64,000 bases of DNA from JADZEJ01 sp964426815 (GTDB lineage: Bacteria; Patescibacteriota; Patescibacteriia; 2-12-FULL-60-25), in the NCBI GenBank assembly GCA_964426815.1, contig CAYRRZ010000002.1, forward strand, positions 1 to 64,000. Reading direction: 5' to 3'. The notes beneath the pieces were generated by a model, which had not been told where the DNA came from, made no database searches, and saw only the letters and a program-made list of their open reading frames with translations. Positions within the stretch are counted from its first letter, which is position 1; every line of letters starts with the position of its first letter. Position numbers and translations under genes: made by a program. Positions 50,488 to 59,861 of this stretch are shown here, one piece after another.

Positions 50488-50880
50488 TTAGCGACGGCCT
50501 GAATGAAGCACTAAAACCAAGGCTTCTACGGCCATTGCACCCAAAATAAGCACTAAACAGCTCCACCAAACCAAGCGTCCGCTCGAAGAAAGAATCAAAG
50601 CGGCCACCGAGACGATAGAAAATAGCACTGCATGACGAAAAGACACACGCACATCTCGAAATTCCAATCCCTGACCCTTGCCTCGTGACAACAACAATCG
50701 AATCGCCAGACCAATCAAAGTAAGACTCCCAATCAAAGAAATAAACAATGTCGTATAAAACAAGCCAAGACCCGTAAAACCAGATACCCCGGGTTGAACA
50801 TTGGTAATCACGAATCCCCAGGCCGCCCAGGCTAAAAGAGTACTCAACAACATCAATAAAACGTACTGACGAAATGACAT
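50488..50880 (-). CDS. Small four-helix membrane protein
   Basis: A 130-residue protein with about four helices (5-27, 36-62, 82-101, 105-127), including YTTLFISLIGSLTLIGLAIRLLL. No family recognised; similar unknown membrane proteins occur beside mreB in CPR genomes. It lies between the DciA-like gene (3-base spacing) and mreB (46 bases). Confidence 0.65.
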   Translation of the reverse strand: MSFRQYVLLMLLSTLLAWAAWGFVITNVQPGVSGFTGLGLFYTTLFISLIGSLTLIGLAIRLLLSRGKGQGLEFRDVRVSFRHAVLFSIVSVAALILSSSGRLVWWSCLVLILGAMAVEALVLVLHSGRR

Positions 50881-50883
50881 AGA

Positions 50884-51183
50884 TTAACGCAATGATACCA
50901 CGATCTCACGCACCACCAAGCTCCCCAAACGACGATTAATGGCATTTTTCAAATTTGGCAATTGCATCTTCATTTCTTGACTCGCAGCTGCAGAAACCGT
51001 TTCTAGATGTAATTTTCCTTCGGTAAAGGAAACGCAGCGCACCAAGGCCGATCTTTGCTCTCCCCAAACCTCATCAAAGCACGCACGTGTTGCCTCAAAG
51101 ACATGAGCAATTTGAATATCAACCCGACCAAGACCAGGCTTGATATTGGTTGAAAGAATTTTTCGCATGGATTCAAAACTCAT
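50884..51183 (-). CDS. DciA/DUF721-like protein
   Basis: A 99-residue protein. VWGEQRSALVRCVSFTEGKLHLETVSAAASQEMKMQLPNLKNAINRRLGSLVVREIVV (about 39-96) matches the KH-like DUF721 fold found in DciA, the replicative helicase loader. Binding to DnaB is a family inference. The start overlaps the stop of the UvrD-like gene by four bases (ATGA), placing a helicase-linked protein beside a helicase. Confidence 0.7.
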   Translation of the reverse strand: MSFESMRKILSTNIKPGLGRVDIQIAHVFEATRACFDEVWGEQRSALVRCVSFTEGKLHLETVSAAASQEMKMQLPNLKNAINRRLGSLVVREIVVSLR

Positions 51184-54155
51184 AGGCGTCGATACTCACA
51201 AATATGCTTAAAGTCGCAGTTCTTACAAATAAACGGCGAAGGATTTGGTCGAAAATCAGATCGCAAAATATCCTCCATGCGACTCAATAAGTCTTGGCGA
51301 AATTCCTCACGCTCTTCACCTTGTAATAGATCGACCTGAGCGGTTCGACCTTCGAGTACATACACATAGGTCAATCGATCAATAGGGATTCCTCGTTCTT
51401 CCATGGCCATTTGATAAATCCACAATTGTTCTTTGGCTCCTGTGTCCAGTTCATCCGAATCCTTTGCGCGACCTGTTTTATAATCCAAAATCGCAAAATG
51501 TCCATTTGGCAATCGATCAATACGATCAACTTTTCCCTTTAAAGAATGCTCCCCTACACGCCACTCAAAAGGCGCCTCTAAAAAAGCCACCTCAGGAGGA
51601 GCTGCTTGCCATTCTTCAACTAAACGCTTGGTCGCCGCTCGTCCCTCGGCATGATATTCATCATACATCTTTCGATCTGGATACCAATGATCATTTTCCG
51701 CCCATCTGGCTTCATAAATTGCCAAGGCTTCAGCCATAGTCAATTGAAAGCCTTGAACCGGTACAGCGGCAAATAAATCGGTCTGCTGAACCTTTAAACG
51801 ATCAAGATTGATCTGCAAAATATCTTGAAATGTCAGGTGAATTGCCTGACCGAAGGATTTTTGGTGCTTCCCAAGAACCGGAATCTTATAGACATGCGCA
51901 AACTTATACTGCAAACCGCAGGTCTGAAATGCCGCCAATTGGGTAAAAGAAAAACGACGCTTAAGCGGGAATGACTCGGTTTCGGTTTTAGCAGGAAACA
52001 AAACCGGTTTTGCAGGCACAAGGTGCAACAAATCAGCCTTGGTTTTCGTCGCTAAAGCAGGAATTTCTAATTGAGCCTCTTCCAGAAAAACAGAAGGCTT
52101 CTTTTTTCGCGCACCACCATAATCATCTGCGCCTGTCAGGGTTAAAGACTCCTTGGCGCGCGTCATGGCGACATACATCAAACGCCGCTCTTCCTCGAGA
52201 TGCGGATTCCCCTCCTCCAAACGCTCATTAATCAAACCAGCTGGCAATGGAATTGCCTCTGATCGCGGCCGTGTCGGAAAACGCTGATCAACCACCGACA
52301 CGATAAATACATGGCGAAACTCCAAACCCTTTGAGGCATGGACTGTCATGACTTTGACGAGCTCAGGACCAGCATCCGGATCAATCTGCAAGGCGCCTTC
52401 TTCACCACTCTCAATCTCTAAGCGCAATTCTTCCAAAAACCCTTTCAGATTTGGTCCATGCGTTGCTGATTCATGTCTTTTCACGCGACTCACAAAGCCA
52501 TTTAAAAGCGCGATATCTTCAATTTTTTCATCCTCTGAGCGCTGCATGACCGCCGCTAAATAGCCCGTATGCTCCAAAGCCAACTGCAATACCTTTAGCG
52601 GCGTCTCGCGGCGCGCATCTTCTGAGAGTTTCAAAATATCTGAAACAAACCGATCGGCGCAGGCATGGCTCGAATCAGACAAGATCTCTGCTAACTCCGG
52701 ATGTCGATGCGCTTCAACCGCTTCCCACAAACTCACGGAGTGTTTTGAGGCATATCCCAAAAAAGACCGAATATCTTCCATCGAAAATGCATAATTCGGG
52801 GCCGTCATGGCGCGCCACACCGAAGTTGATTCACGTGTTCCATCACAGAGAGATAAAAGCGCAACCAAGTCTAAAATAATCGGCTTGGCATATAAACCAC
52901 GCGAGGCAAAAAAACGATACGGAACCCCATGACGCTCTAAAGCAAAGGTAAATGGCTCAGCTCCATCATTCGAGCGCGACAAAATCGCAATATCATTCCA
53001 AGACAAGGTCGGATCTTTTTGTTTCAAACTCAAAATCCGACGTGCCACGCCCTCCGCTTCATCTTCCAAACGCGCATACCAATCAACAGCCACCTTGCCG
53101 CCTTCACCCTTCGCCGCCGCGAGTCGTTTATCTAAACCCTCATGCGCTAAACGAATTTCTAAGCGATTTGGATTATTTTTGGTGATAAATCCATAAGCGG
53201 CATCTAAAATTTCTTGATGCGACCGATAATTATCGGTCAATGTCACCGTCACTGCTTCTGGAAAATCTTCTTTAAATTGCAAAATATTGGCCAGCGAAGC
53301 TCCACGAAACTTATAAATCGCTTGGTCATCATCCCCCACCACGGTTAAATTTTTATCAGTTCCGGCAAGTAATTTAATCAACTCATACTGAGCCCAGTTG
53401 GTATCTTGAAACTCATCAATCAAAATAAATCGGAACTGTTCGCGCAATTCCTTTAACACATGCGGGCATTCACGGAGTAAACGAAGCGTTTCAACAATTA
53501 AATCGCCAAAATCCAACAACCCCTCTTCGCGCAGCATATTGCGATAGACGGCATAGCACTCGGCTAATTCCTTCAAACGCGCTCTTTCGCCCGTCACAAA
53601 CTCCGCATCACCATCCAGGGCTAATTCTTCTGCAAATGTCAGATATTGCTCAGGTGACACACCCTCGTCCTTAGCGCGTGATAAATGATGCAATAAAGCA
53701 GATAAAAACTTCACTGGATTGCCCAAAGGTCGATAATGATCCAAAGGCAATTCGTGAATGCGACGCTTAAGCAATAACCAAGCATCGGTTTCGGTAATCA
53801 AGGTAAAATGATTTGGCAAACCAATTTCCAAGGCATATCGCTCTAAAATACGCTGACAAAAACCATGAAAGGTCGAAATCCAAAAATCATAGGTACCATT
53901 AGGCAATAACTGTAGTACCCGATCCTCCATTTCTGCCGCGGACTTTTCGGTAAAGGTCAAAGCCAATAAATTATCCGTTGTCAGCTTTTTTCCATCCACT
54001 CCTCCGGATTGAAGTAAATGCACATAACGTCTGGTCAAAACGGTGGTCTTACCAGTGCCCGCTCCAGCCACAATCAACAAAGGACCCGTTGTATGGGTAA
54101 CAGCCGCCGCCTGAGACGGATTTAAGCCTTCCAGAAGGTCTACAATGTCAGACAT
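51180..54155 (-). CDS. UvrD/PcrA-like helicase with C-terminal RecB-type nuclease
   Basis: A 991-residue SF1 helicase: Walker A VAGAGTGKTTVLT (about 30-42), the DEFQD box in FILIDEFQDTN (about 242-252) and GDDDQAIYKFRGA. The C-terminal 230 residues carry a RecB-type nuclease: ILDYKTGRAKD has the catalytic Asp/Lys. One Cys in FQTCGLQYKFAH plus CKNCDFKHIC near the end fit a 4Fe-4S cluster as in AddB and Cas4. It likely repairs or processes DNA ends, AddA-like, although no AddB-type partner is in the window. Confidence 0.88.
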   Translation of the reverse strand: MSDIVDLLEGLNPSQAAAVTHTTGPLLIVAGAGTGKTTVLTRRYVHLLQSGGVDGKKLTTDNLLALTFTEKSAAEMEDRVLQLLPNGTYDFWISTFHGFCQRILERYALEIGLPNHFTLITETDAWLLLKRRIHELPLDHYRPLGNPVKFLSALLHHLSRAKDEGVSPEQYLTFAEELALDGDAEFVTGERARLKELAECYAVYRNMLREEGLLDFGDLIVETLRLLRECPHVLKELREQFRFILIDEFQDTNWAQYELIKLLAGTDKNLTVVGDDDQAIYKFRGASLANILQFKEDFPEAVTVTLTDNYRSHQEILDAAYGFITKNNPNRLEIRLAHEGLDKRLAAAKGEGGKVAVDWYARLEDEAEGVARRILSLKQKDPTLSWNDIAILSRSNDGAEPFTFALERHGVPYRFFASRGLYAKPIILDLVALLSLCDGTRESTSVWRAMTAPNYAFSMEDIRSFLGYASKHSVSLWEAVEAHRHPELAEILSDSSHACADRFVSDILKLSEDARRETPLKVLQLALEHTGYLAAVMQRSEDEKIEDIALLNGFVSRVKRHESATHGPNLKGFLEELRLEIESGEEGALQIDPDAGPELVKVMTVHASKGLEFRHVFIVSVVDQRFPTRPRSEAIPLPAGLINERLEEGNPHLEEERRLMYVAMTRAKESLTLTGADDYGGARKKKPSVFLEEAQLEIPALATKTKADLLHLVPAKPVLFPAKTETESFPLKRRFSFTQLAAFQTCGLQYKFAHVYKIPVLGKHQKSFGQAIHLTFQDILQINLDRLKVQQTDLFAAVPVQGFQLTMAEALAIYEARWAENDHWYPDRKMYDEYHAEGRAATKRLVEEWQAAPPEVAFLEAPFEWRVGEHSLKGKVDRIDRLPNGHFAILDYKTGRAKDSDELDTGAKEQLWIYQMAMEERGIPIDRLTYVYVLEGRTAQVDLLQGEEREEFRQDLLSRMEDILRSDFRPNPSPFICKNCDFKHICEYRRL

Positions 54156-54182
54156 GGGTCAAAGCGTAACCGCTCAACTTGC

Positions 54183-54236
54183 ATCAAGCAAATTATACAA
54201 AAAACCCTCCAACGAAAGGAGTTCGTAGAGGGTAAT
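54183..54236 (-). terminator. Terminator of the carbonic anhydrase-like gene
   Basis: On the minus strand ACCCTC and GAGGGT pair around an inner stem with TACGAACTCC and run into TTTTTTGTATAATT, about 40 bases after the stop. Confidence 0.75.
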
Positions 54237-54241
54237 TCCCG

Positions 54242-55522
54242 TCAGGTAAACGGGATGAATTGGCGCGTCTCTTTGCGAGACACACTCATGCAGATCGACA
54301 CCCGATGGACGAGTTCGGTCAGATCGACAGAAAAGGCCCCGGTCTGTAGCGACCTCGGGATCCCATGTGGACCAAGAAGCCACTCGCTTACACGAGGAAC
54401 CGCAGCCTGGATTGCTGGTCGCAGGATGTTCTTGGTAACTTCTTCGATGTGGACACAGGTTGCCGCCCTATCGATGCCGACATGCGGTATGTTGAACACG
54501 ATCGGTATTACCCAATTACGTACACCCTTAGGCAGCTCATCAAGCAAGATATTTTTTGCGACATACTTCATCGCAATCTCTAGCTGTGCCGCAATCTCAT
54601 CAGGGCTCGTGGTGTCATCGATCAGGAAGACCGAGTTGTGATCTTGAATCCAATCTGCGTGCCGACCAAAAAAGATCAGCCTCTCTTGATGATCAAGCAT
54701 CTCAGGCGGACGTCCAGACGAGATAACCCTGCGCACAAACTCTAGGTTGCGCAACAGATACCCCGCCAATTCCGCATGAAACACCTCCCGATAGCGCTGA
54801 TCAAAAGCGCTGAGAGGCGCCCAATCTATCGGAAAGAGATTCCGCAGACGATCGACAATCGATCCCCTCAGTCGAGAAACGTCAGGGTCACCGGGCAAAT
54901 CAAGGAGCTCTCGGGTACCAAAGCGACCCTCCGGACCGATCACCGTAATGGCATCGGAATCCGTGTCGATCAACACGGGCAGTGCGATCAAGTAGCCAGG
55001 CCAGGCCTTATTCAAGCCTCGAGAGTGATGAAGCATACGCTCGGTCGCGGCGCTCGTATCATGATTCCAGGCTGCACAGCTCGCCTTGGTTGGCGAAGAG
55101 TAGCTGTAGTGGACAGTCTGAAACCGAATAATCCTGCGTGGATCAAGCGTACCGGTTCGATCCCTGGAATCAACCAAGTTCGAAATCGAATGCTGCGTAC
55201 GCTGCATATGCATCAGGTTCTCTACACCCGTCTTGGCACCCGCAGACCGGAAAAGCTCAGTAACTCCTGTAGGCACGCCAATGGCTGCCGGAAAGTCCTG
55301 GACACGTCCATCGATACACAGGCTCGCGCTCGGGCGAATCAAGTTCTCTCCGAAGAAGCGCCTCCGACTGGCCTCGCTGGCCGCTGATGTAAACTCATGA
55401 GCTGCAATCTGATTCAGTCGAAAGAACTCCCGAATGGCTTTAGGGTAGCCCGTCATGTCGGGCGGGGGCTCCAAGAGCAGGGAGCTTGCAACACTAGGTG
55501 GAGCAATCGAGCTCTGGGTCAT
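54242..55522 (-). CDS. Carboxysomal-type (CsoSCA-like) carbonic anhydrase homologue
   Basis: A 426-residue protein. Cys69, Asp71 and Arg73 in SLCIDGR, His138 in VHYS and Cys149 in SCAAW have spacing 69 and 11 between the zinc ligands. The published CsoSCA ligands of Halothiobacillus neapolitanus (Cys173, His242, Cys253; Asp175 and Arg177) have exactly the same spacing. ELFRSAGAK (89-97) matches the beta-CA strand. It should interconvert CO2 and bicarbonate, though activity is unproven. Length is below the 500-residue enzyme. GC-rich single unit with consensus promoter and AGG ribosome site. No carboxysome genes are nearby. Confidence 0.7.
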   Translation of the reverse strand: MTQSSIAPPSVASSLLLEPPPDMTGYPKAIREFFRLNQIAAHEFTSAASEASRRRFFGENLIRPSASLCIDGRVQDFPAAIGVPTGVTELFRSAGAKTGVENLMHMQRTQHSISNLVDSRDRTGTLDPRRIIRFQTVHYSYSSPTKASCAAWNHDTSAATERMLHHSRGLNKAWPGYLIALPVLIDTDSDAITVIGPEGRFGTRELLDLPGDPDVSRLRGSIVDRLRNLFPIDWAPLSAFDQRYREVFHAELAGYLLRNLEFVRRVISSGRPPEMLDHQERLIFFGRHADWIQDHNSVFLIDDTTSPDEIAAQLEIAMKYVAKNILLDELPKGVRNWVIPIVFNIPHVGIDRAATCVHIEEVTKNILRPAIQAAVPRVSEWLLGPHGIPRSLQTGAFSVDLTELVHRVSICMSVSRKETRQFIPFT

Positions 55523-55571
55523 GCATTCCTCAATTCGTGAGGTGGTTTGGGAAGGTAAAGAGCGAGGTTAA

Positions 55572-55600
55572 AAAGTATGACTAAAATACACCTTTGTCAA
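55572..55600 (-). promoter_or_regulatory. Promoter of the carbonic anhydrase-like gene
   Basis: On the minus strand TTGACA (55600-55595), 17 bases, TACTTT (55577-55572). It lies within the 3-prime end of tgt, so the gene has its own start although downstream of another gene. Confidence 0.85.
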
Positions 55601-56723
55601 TCGCCTCACGAATACGCTTCATAAGTTCTAAATAAAAATGGACATTCGCCAATGTCATCAGACGATGAGCTAAGATTTCATCAATCGTAAACAGGTGTCG
55701 AATATACGACATCGAATAGCGGCTCAACTCAGCCGTAACCGCATCACCTTGATCAGCTACAAGTGGCGCTAAATCTAGACGAAATCGCTCATTGGTCACA
55801 TGAACCGTTTCATAAAAATCAGGCTTGGTCACATCACCATGCGTAAAACGGTACAATAAGCCATGACGCGCGTTTCGTGTTGGCAGCACACAATCCATCA
55901 TATCCACGCCACGACGCACATATTCAACGATTTCATGTGGTTGTGCTCCTCCCATAAAGTAACGCGGTCGCTCCTTGGGGAGCGCTTGACCCAAAGCCGC
56001 TACCACCTCACAAGCCTGATCAAAAGGCTCACCAACCGACAATCCACCAATGGCATATCCGTCAAAACCAATGTCCATCAAAGCCTTAGCATGATCAAGA
56101 CGGCGTTGAACATCTACCCCGCCTTGAACGATACCAAACAAATGAGCACCAATATTGTTCGATGATGATCTCCCCTTTTCAAAGGCAATCTTTGATCGTT
56201 CAGCCCAACGAATCGTCCGAGCCAATGAATTCTCCAAATAGGCCGCATCTGAACCCGCTGGAGTGCATTCATCTAAAACCATTGCGATATCGCTCCCCAT
56301 AGCCTGCTGCACCTCCATTGAAAGTTCTGGCGTTAGCAAATGTTTTGAACCATCAATATGCGAAGAAAACATTGCCCCCTCCTCCGTAATCTTACGAGTC
56401 TTAGCTAAAGAAAAAACCTGATACCCACCCGAATCGGTCAAAATCGCCCCCTTCCAAGACATAAAGTTATGCAAACCGCCATGCGCACGAAAAACCTCCA
56501 TCCCGGGACGAAGATACAAGTGGTAGGTATTTGAAAGTAAAATCGGACTACCTAAACGCTCAATATCAAATGAGGACAATGTTTTAACGGCTGCCTTGGT
56601 GGCGATGGGCATGAAAAACGGCATCTGCAAATCACCATGTGGTGTATGCAAAACACCCCGACGCGCGGCGGAAATCTGTGAAGTCGAAATCTGGGTAAAA
56701 GAAGGCTGAGACATATTATTCAT
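55581..56723 (-). CDS. tgt: tRNA-guanine transglycosylase
   Basis: A 380-residue TIM-barrel enzyme that swaps guanine for preQ1 at tRNA position 34. The nucleophile and general acid lie in ILTDSGGYQVFSL (about 93-105) and in GVDMMDCVLPTRNARHG (about 273-289). The usual zinc-binding Cys/His cluster near the C-terminus is not obvious, with SYIRHLFTIDEILAHRLMTLANVHFYLELM instead; that region should be checked. It overlaps the VTT gene stop by eight bases. Confidence 0.92.
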   Translation of the reverse strand: MNNMSQPSFTQISTSQISAARRGVLHTPHGDLQMPFFMPIATKAAVKTLSSFDIERLGSPILLSNTYHLYLRPGMEVFRAHGGLHNFMSWKGAILTDSGGYQVFSLAKTRKITEEGAMFSSHIDGSKHLLTPELSMEVQQAMGSDIAMVLDECTPAGSDAAYLENSLARTIRWAERSKIAFEKGRSSSNNIGAHLFGIVQGGVDVQRRLDHAKALMDIGFDGYAIGGLSVGEPFDQACEVVAALGQALPKERPRYFMGGAQPHEIVEYVRRGVDMMDCVLPTRNARHGLLYRFTHGDVTKPDFYETVHVTNERFRLDLAPLVADQGDAVTAELSRYSMSYIRHLFTIDEILAHRLMTLANVHFYLELMKRIREAIDKGVF

Positions 56724-57084
56724 GCAAAGGGATGTGCAAACCCAAGCGTTTTCGAACAGCTGGAATTTTTTGCAAAATCCAAACCGTAAGCAAAATAAGA
56801 CCGATCAAAAAACCAAACACAATCAAACTCCGTGGATTGTTAACCGCATTCCCTAAAACGGTAAACGTAATAATCGCTGGAAGCAAACCTAAAAAGGTAG
56901 CCACTCCATAAGCTCGATATGGAATACCCGTCATCCCAGAACCGATGTTAACGATATCAAACGGAAATAAAAAGAAGCGCATCAACATAATTGGAATAAA
57001 GCCATCCTTGGTCAAAAGCTCGTCGTATTTTTTGAGCCAGGCCGCCTCATGCTCTCGAATAAATCGACGTCCAAAAATACGACC
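56716..57084 (-). CDS. VTT (TVP38/TMEM64) family protein, N-terminus in gap
   Basis: The visible 122 residues match the second half of the VTT/SNARE-associated fold: GRRFIREHEAAWLKKYDELLTKDG, then LMRFFLFPFDIVNIGSGMTGIPYRAYGVATFLGLLPAIITFTVLGNA and a final helix. The beginning, with further helices, is hidden in the gap. An unbroken frame across the gap joins it to a larger unrelated membrane protein; I treat them as two genes. It shares an eight-base overlap with tgt. Confidence 0.7.
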   Translation of the reverse strand, partial: GRIFGRRFIREHEAAWLKKYDELLTKDGFIPIMLMRFFLFPFDIVNIGSGMTGIPYRAYGVATFLGLLPAIITFTVLGNAVNNPRSLIVFGFLIGLILLTVWILQKIPAVRKRLGLHIPLHE

Positions 57085-57184
57085 NNNNNNNNNNNNNNNN
57101 NNNNNNNNNNNNNNNNNNNNNNNNNNNNNNNNNNNNNNNNNNNNNNNNNNNNNNNNNNNNNNNNNNNNNNNNNNNNNNNNNNNN
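57085..57184. other. Scaffold gap (100 N) between two membrane genes
   Basis: 100 N with an open frame across it that would create a chimera of an unknown membrane protein and a VTT protein. Confidence 0.95.
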
Positions 57185-58710
57185 ACCGACAAGAAGATTT
57201 TAAATGGCGCTTCAAACAAAAAGTCAAAGAAAAACAAAAAGACATTGATTCTAGAAATGCCCAATGAAAGCCATTGCCCAGCTCGTAAAATCGGCAAAGA
57301 AATAAAATCTAAAACCGCAATCGATGCTTTTTGAGCAGGAGGCAGAACCACATATTCACGTGCCGTAAGACGAAGACGAAAAGCAAAAAAGCTAACAACG
57401 CATAAAAAGAAAAGAAAGAGCGTCGTCGAAATCCAGGTAAATGAAAGCAATTGAAGAATCCAAACAATGCAACCAAAAATCAATGCAAAGGTCGCAGCAT
57501 ACACCACCCGAAACAACCACTCGGAGGTATTTGAGCGAGCACCTTGTCCAAATCGAACATCAATCCAAGGCATTGGTTCATGACCCGTAAGCCCACGTAC
57601 CTGTGACAAAATCTTCTTGGTATTTTCTTTATCTGGAACACGAATGAACAATGAAACAATAAACATGAGCACAGGTGGGAACAATAAGTTCACCATCAAT
57701 GCAGGAATGAACACTTCTTTGTACCAAAGCAATTCAAGCGGAACTTCGAGGACTAAAGCAATAAACATCTTGGTCGCGAACAAATAGACCATGGCGCGCA
57801 AAGCACCTCGACGCAACTTTCCCTTCGCTTCCTGATACTGTCTATTTGCAATCTTGGTCACGAGCTCATCCAACTGAGCGGTTTGCATCAAGATCGCCTG
57901 AGCTTCTGCTGGCTTTTCGCGCAAACCTGAAAACAAGGTACGCAGTGAAACAGCCCATGGACGAACAGCTCTTTGAATCGCTGCCGTTTCTTCCATATTC
58001 ATGGCGAGTCGAATACGACGCTCAACACCGAGCAAGCGCTCCGCCATAGCCTGTGGCTGTTCAACCCAATCCTGCGGACGCATCCATTCAGGTAAAAAAG
58101 CGCGAATCAATTTATACGAAACCGTGTGATCATCCGCCTTTAAAAAGGTTCGATGAATCGAAATATACACTTGCAAACGAATATCCGAGACCGAAATAGC
58201 CGAACCTACCACCCGCAATTTCTCAGCAAGCTTTTCGTACAAAAAAGTCGTCAACAGTTTTTCTGGAGTGCCATCCGCTAAAACATCTTCCAATTCAACC
58301 GCAATGACCCCCTGCAACCACTCAACATGTTTGGACGATCCCAAGCGCGTTCTTTGAATAGCGAGGAATTTTCTGACAATCTCCCCTACTGTCAGAATCA
58401 AACGCTCATCCAATTCATCATTCGGCAAATATTTTGCCCCAATCAATTCGCGCACCAATTGATCTGCAATAATCGCCGGATCGCGCTCTAAAACAGTTTG
58501 GCGCTTTAAAATACGAAGAATGGCAGCCTTACGCAAAAGATGATCATCTTTATAATCCACGGCATTTCGAATGCGCTCATACAAAACCGAAAACCGGCTC
58601 ACTGCTGCGTGAACTCGAATACGAGACGTTTCTGGAACTGATGGCCGTTCAATGGGTTTTAAAGCCCGTAAAAGTGGCTCAACTTCGCCCTGAGGGCGTG
58701 CCGTTTGCAT
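57185..58710 (-). CDS. Large membrane protein of unknown function (3-prime end in gap)
   Basis: About 508 visible residues. The N-terminal half (1-300) is helical and charged with no membrane segment. Four or more helices follow (about 312-365, 405-450 and 485-508). No enzymatic motif is recognised; the visible end FLFFFDFLFEAPFKIFLS may be close to the real end. The ATG at 58710 follows a TAATCC-like box; the divergent small membrane gene starts 75 bases away. Confidence 0.6.
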
Positions 58711-58785
58711 ACGTAATTTCAGTTAGGATTACACCACAAAAAGCGCTTGCCGACAAGCGGAATCCGATGGTATCTTATTTTTCCT

Positions 58786-59010
58786 ATGCCTATCCCTTGG
58801 GGAATCCTCATTGCCCTCTTTGTTTTAGGGCTCGCCTACCTCATCAAACATTTTTTGGCTGAGGTTATTGAAGAAGAGCACGTCTTCCTGATGATTATCG
58901 GGGCTTTTTTAACCGTCTACGCCATAGCCGCCATCGCTATTGGCAGTCTTAATCCGCTCTCCCTGATTTCGAGTCCGGTTTTTGCTGATCAGCCAACGAT
59001 AAGCCCATAG
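58786..59010 (+). CDS. Small two-helix membrane protein
   Basis: A 74-residue protein with helices at about 4-22 and 33-55. The ATG at 58786 lies nine bases after TATCTT (58771-58776), a leaderless start. No family recognised. Its end overlaps the convergent 58949 gene by 62 bases. Confidence 0.55.
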   Translation: MPIPWGILIALFVLGLAYLIKHFLAEVIEEEHVFLMIIGAFLTVYAIAAIAIGSLNPLSLISSPVFADQPTISP

Positions 59011-59425
59011 CCTTCTTTTTACCCGGTGATTCACGCATATCAACCTCTGCGACATACCGGCTAAAGTGTTTTTTATATTCTCGCTCAACCAGCTGCTCTT
59101 TTTCAGATTCACTTAATGAGTCAAATTGTGATCCTTTATCTTTACTCACTGTTTGTAAAGCTCGATGCCAAGCCCATTCATCCGTAAAGGCATACCAGGC
59201 ATACTCCCACATTTCATCTTCTACCGCATGATCCAGGGCATGCAAAGATTCATCGGTTTCACCCAAAAGAGACTCAATTTTTTGCAAAAGCGCATGATCT
59301 TCAGGCTCAGGCTCCCCCTTTTCACGACGAACCGTGTCATACACAAAAGCCTGCGCCAAAAGCGCTTTTTGAATTTCAAGCAATTCTTCACGGCTTAATT
59401 GCAAGCCAACAAATTCGGTAAACAT
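58949..59425 (-). CDS. Unknown acidic helical protein
   Basis: About 158 residues, mostly helical and acidic (LHALDHAVEDEMWEYAWYAFTDEWAWHRAL), with a Lys/Asp-rich end. No signal peptide or recognised family. ATG at 59425 is preferred; a GTG two codons upstream is possible. Its 3-prime end overlaps the small membrane gene at 58786. Confidence 0.6.
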   Translation of the reverse strand: MFTEFVGLQLSREELLEIQKALLAQAFVYDTVRREKGEPEPEDHALLQKIESLLGETDESLHALDHAVEDEMWEYAWYAFTDEWAWHRALQTVSKDKGSQFDSLSESEKEQLVEREYKKHFSRYVAEVDMRESPGKKKAMGLSLADQQKPDSKSGRAD

Positions 59426-59476
59426 GCCCACACTCTACCCTTTTTAAGCCCTCGGGTCAATCCAGAGGCCCACCGA

Positions 59477-59504
59477 TTGACAAAGCGCCAACATGGGCTA
59501 ATCT
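59477..59504 (+). promoter_or_regulatory. Promoter of the short anchored protein
   Basis: TTGACA (59477-59482), 16 bases, TAATCT (59499-59504), then AGGTG before the ATG at 59526. Confidence 0.75.
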
Positions 59505-59525
59505 GTGCCAACAACAGGTGAAAAC

Positions 59526-59861
59526 ATGAGTTCAACTCGTAAAATCGTCCTTTCCTTGGGCCTGCTCGTAGTCATGTGTATATGCACCCTCGTTGGGTAC
59601 ACCTTTGGTCACTCTGTAGGCTTCAAACAAGCCACGGAATTTGATCGTTCTTCCTTCGTTCAGCAACACTGCCCGAAGCCCTTACCTCGCCTCATTCGCC
59701 ATGAGGCTTTTTTGTTTACATATCCGTTGGATGCATGCCGATCGGCTTTAAGGCGATGTCTTTTGCGAGCAGAAATAAATCGGTTCCAACTTTCGGATAA
59801 TTTAAAACAACCGTCTTATACCCCGGCTTTTCGATACGAATGCGATACTGACCTCGATTAA
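59526..59861 (+). CDS. Short signal-anchored protein reading into its own terminator
   Basis: From the ATG at 59526 the first 31 residues, with a strong helix (about 6-27), look like a real signal anchor, followed by FGHSVGFKQATEFDRSSFVQQHCP. The frame continues through a terminator hairpin (59686-59711) into sequence antisense to the next gene and stops at 59861; no in-frame stop precedes the hairpin. Either the transcript is non-stop or the sequence has an error. Only the first part is likely real. It has its own TTGACA promoter and ribosome site. Confidence 0.45.
   Translation: MSSTRKIVLSLGLLVVMCICTLVGYTFGHSVGFKQATEFDRSSFVQQHCPKPLPRLIRHEAFLFTYPLDACRSALRRCLLRAEINRFQLSDNLKQPSYTPAFRYECDTDLD
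59686..59711 (+). terminator. Terminator of the 59526 unit
   Basis: GCCTCAT and ATGAGGC pair around TCGCC, followed by TTTTTTGTTTAC. It lies inside the open reading frame. Confidence 0.8.

Noticed and set aside
4368..59711. GC-rich units as integron cassettes or an IS array
   Set aside because: They lie on both strands, have their own promoters and terminators and lack shared attC-like ends, integrase or transposase.
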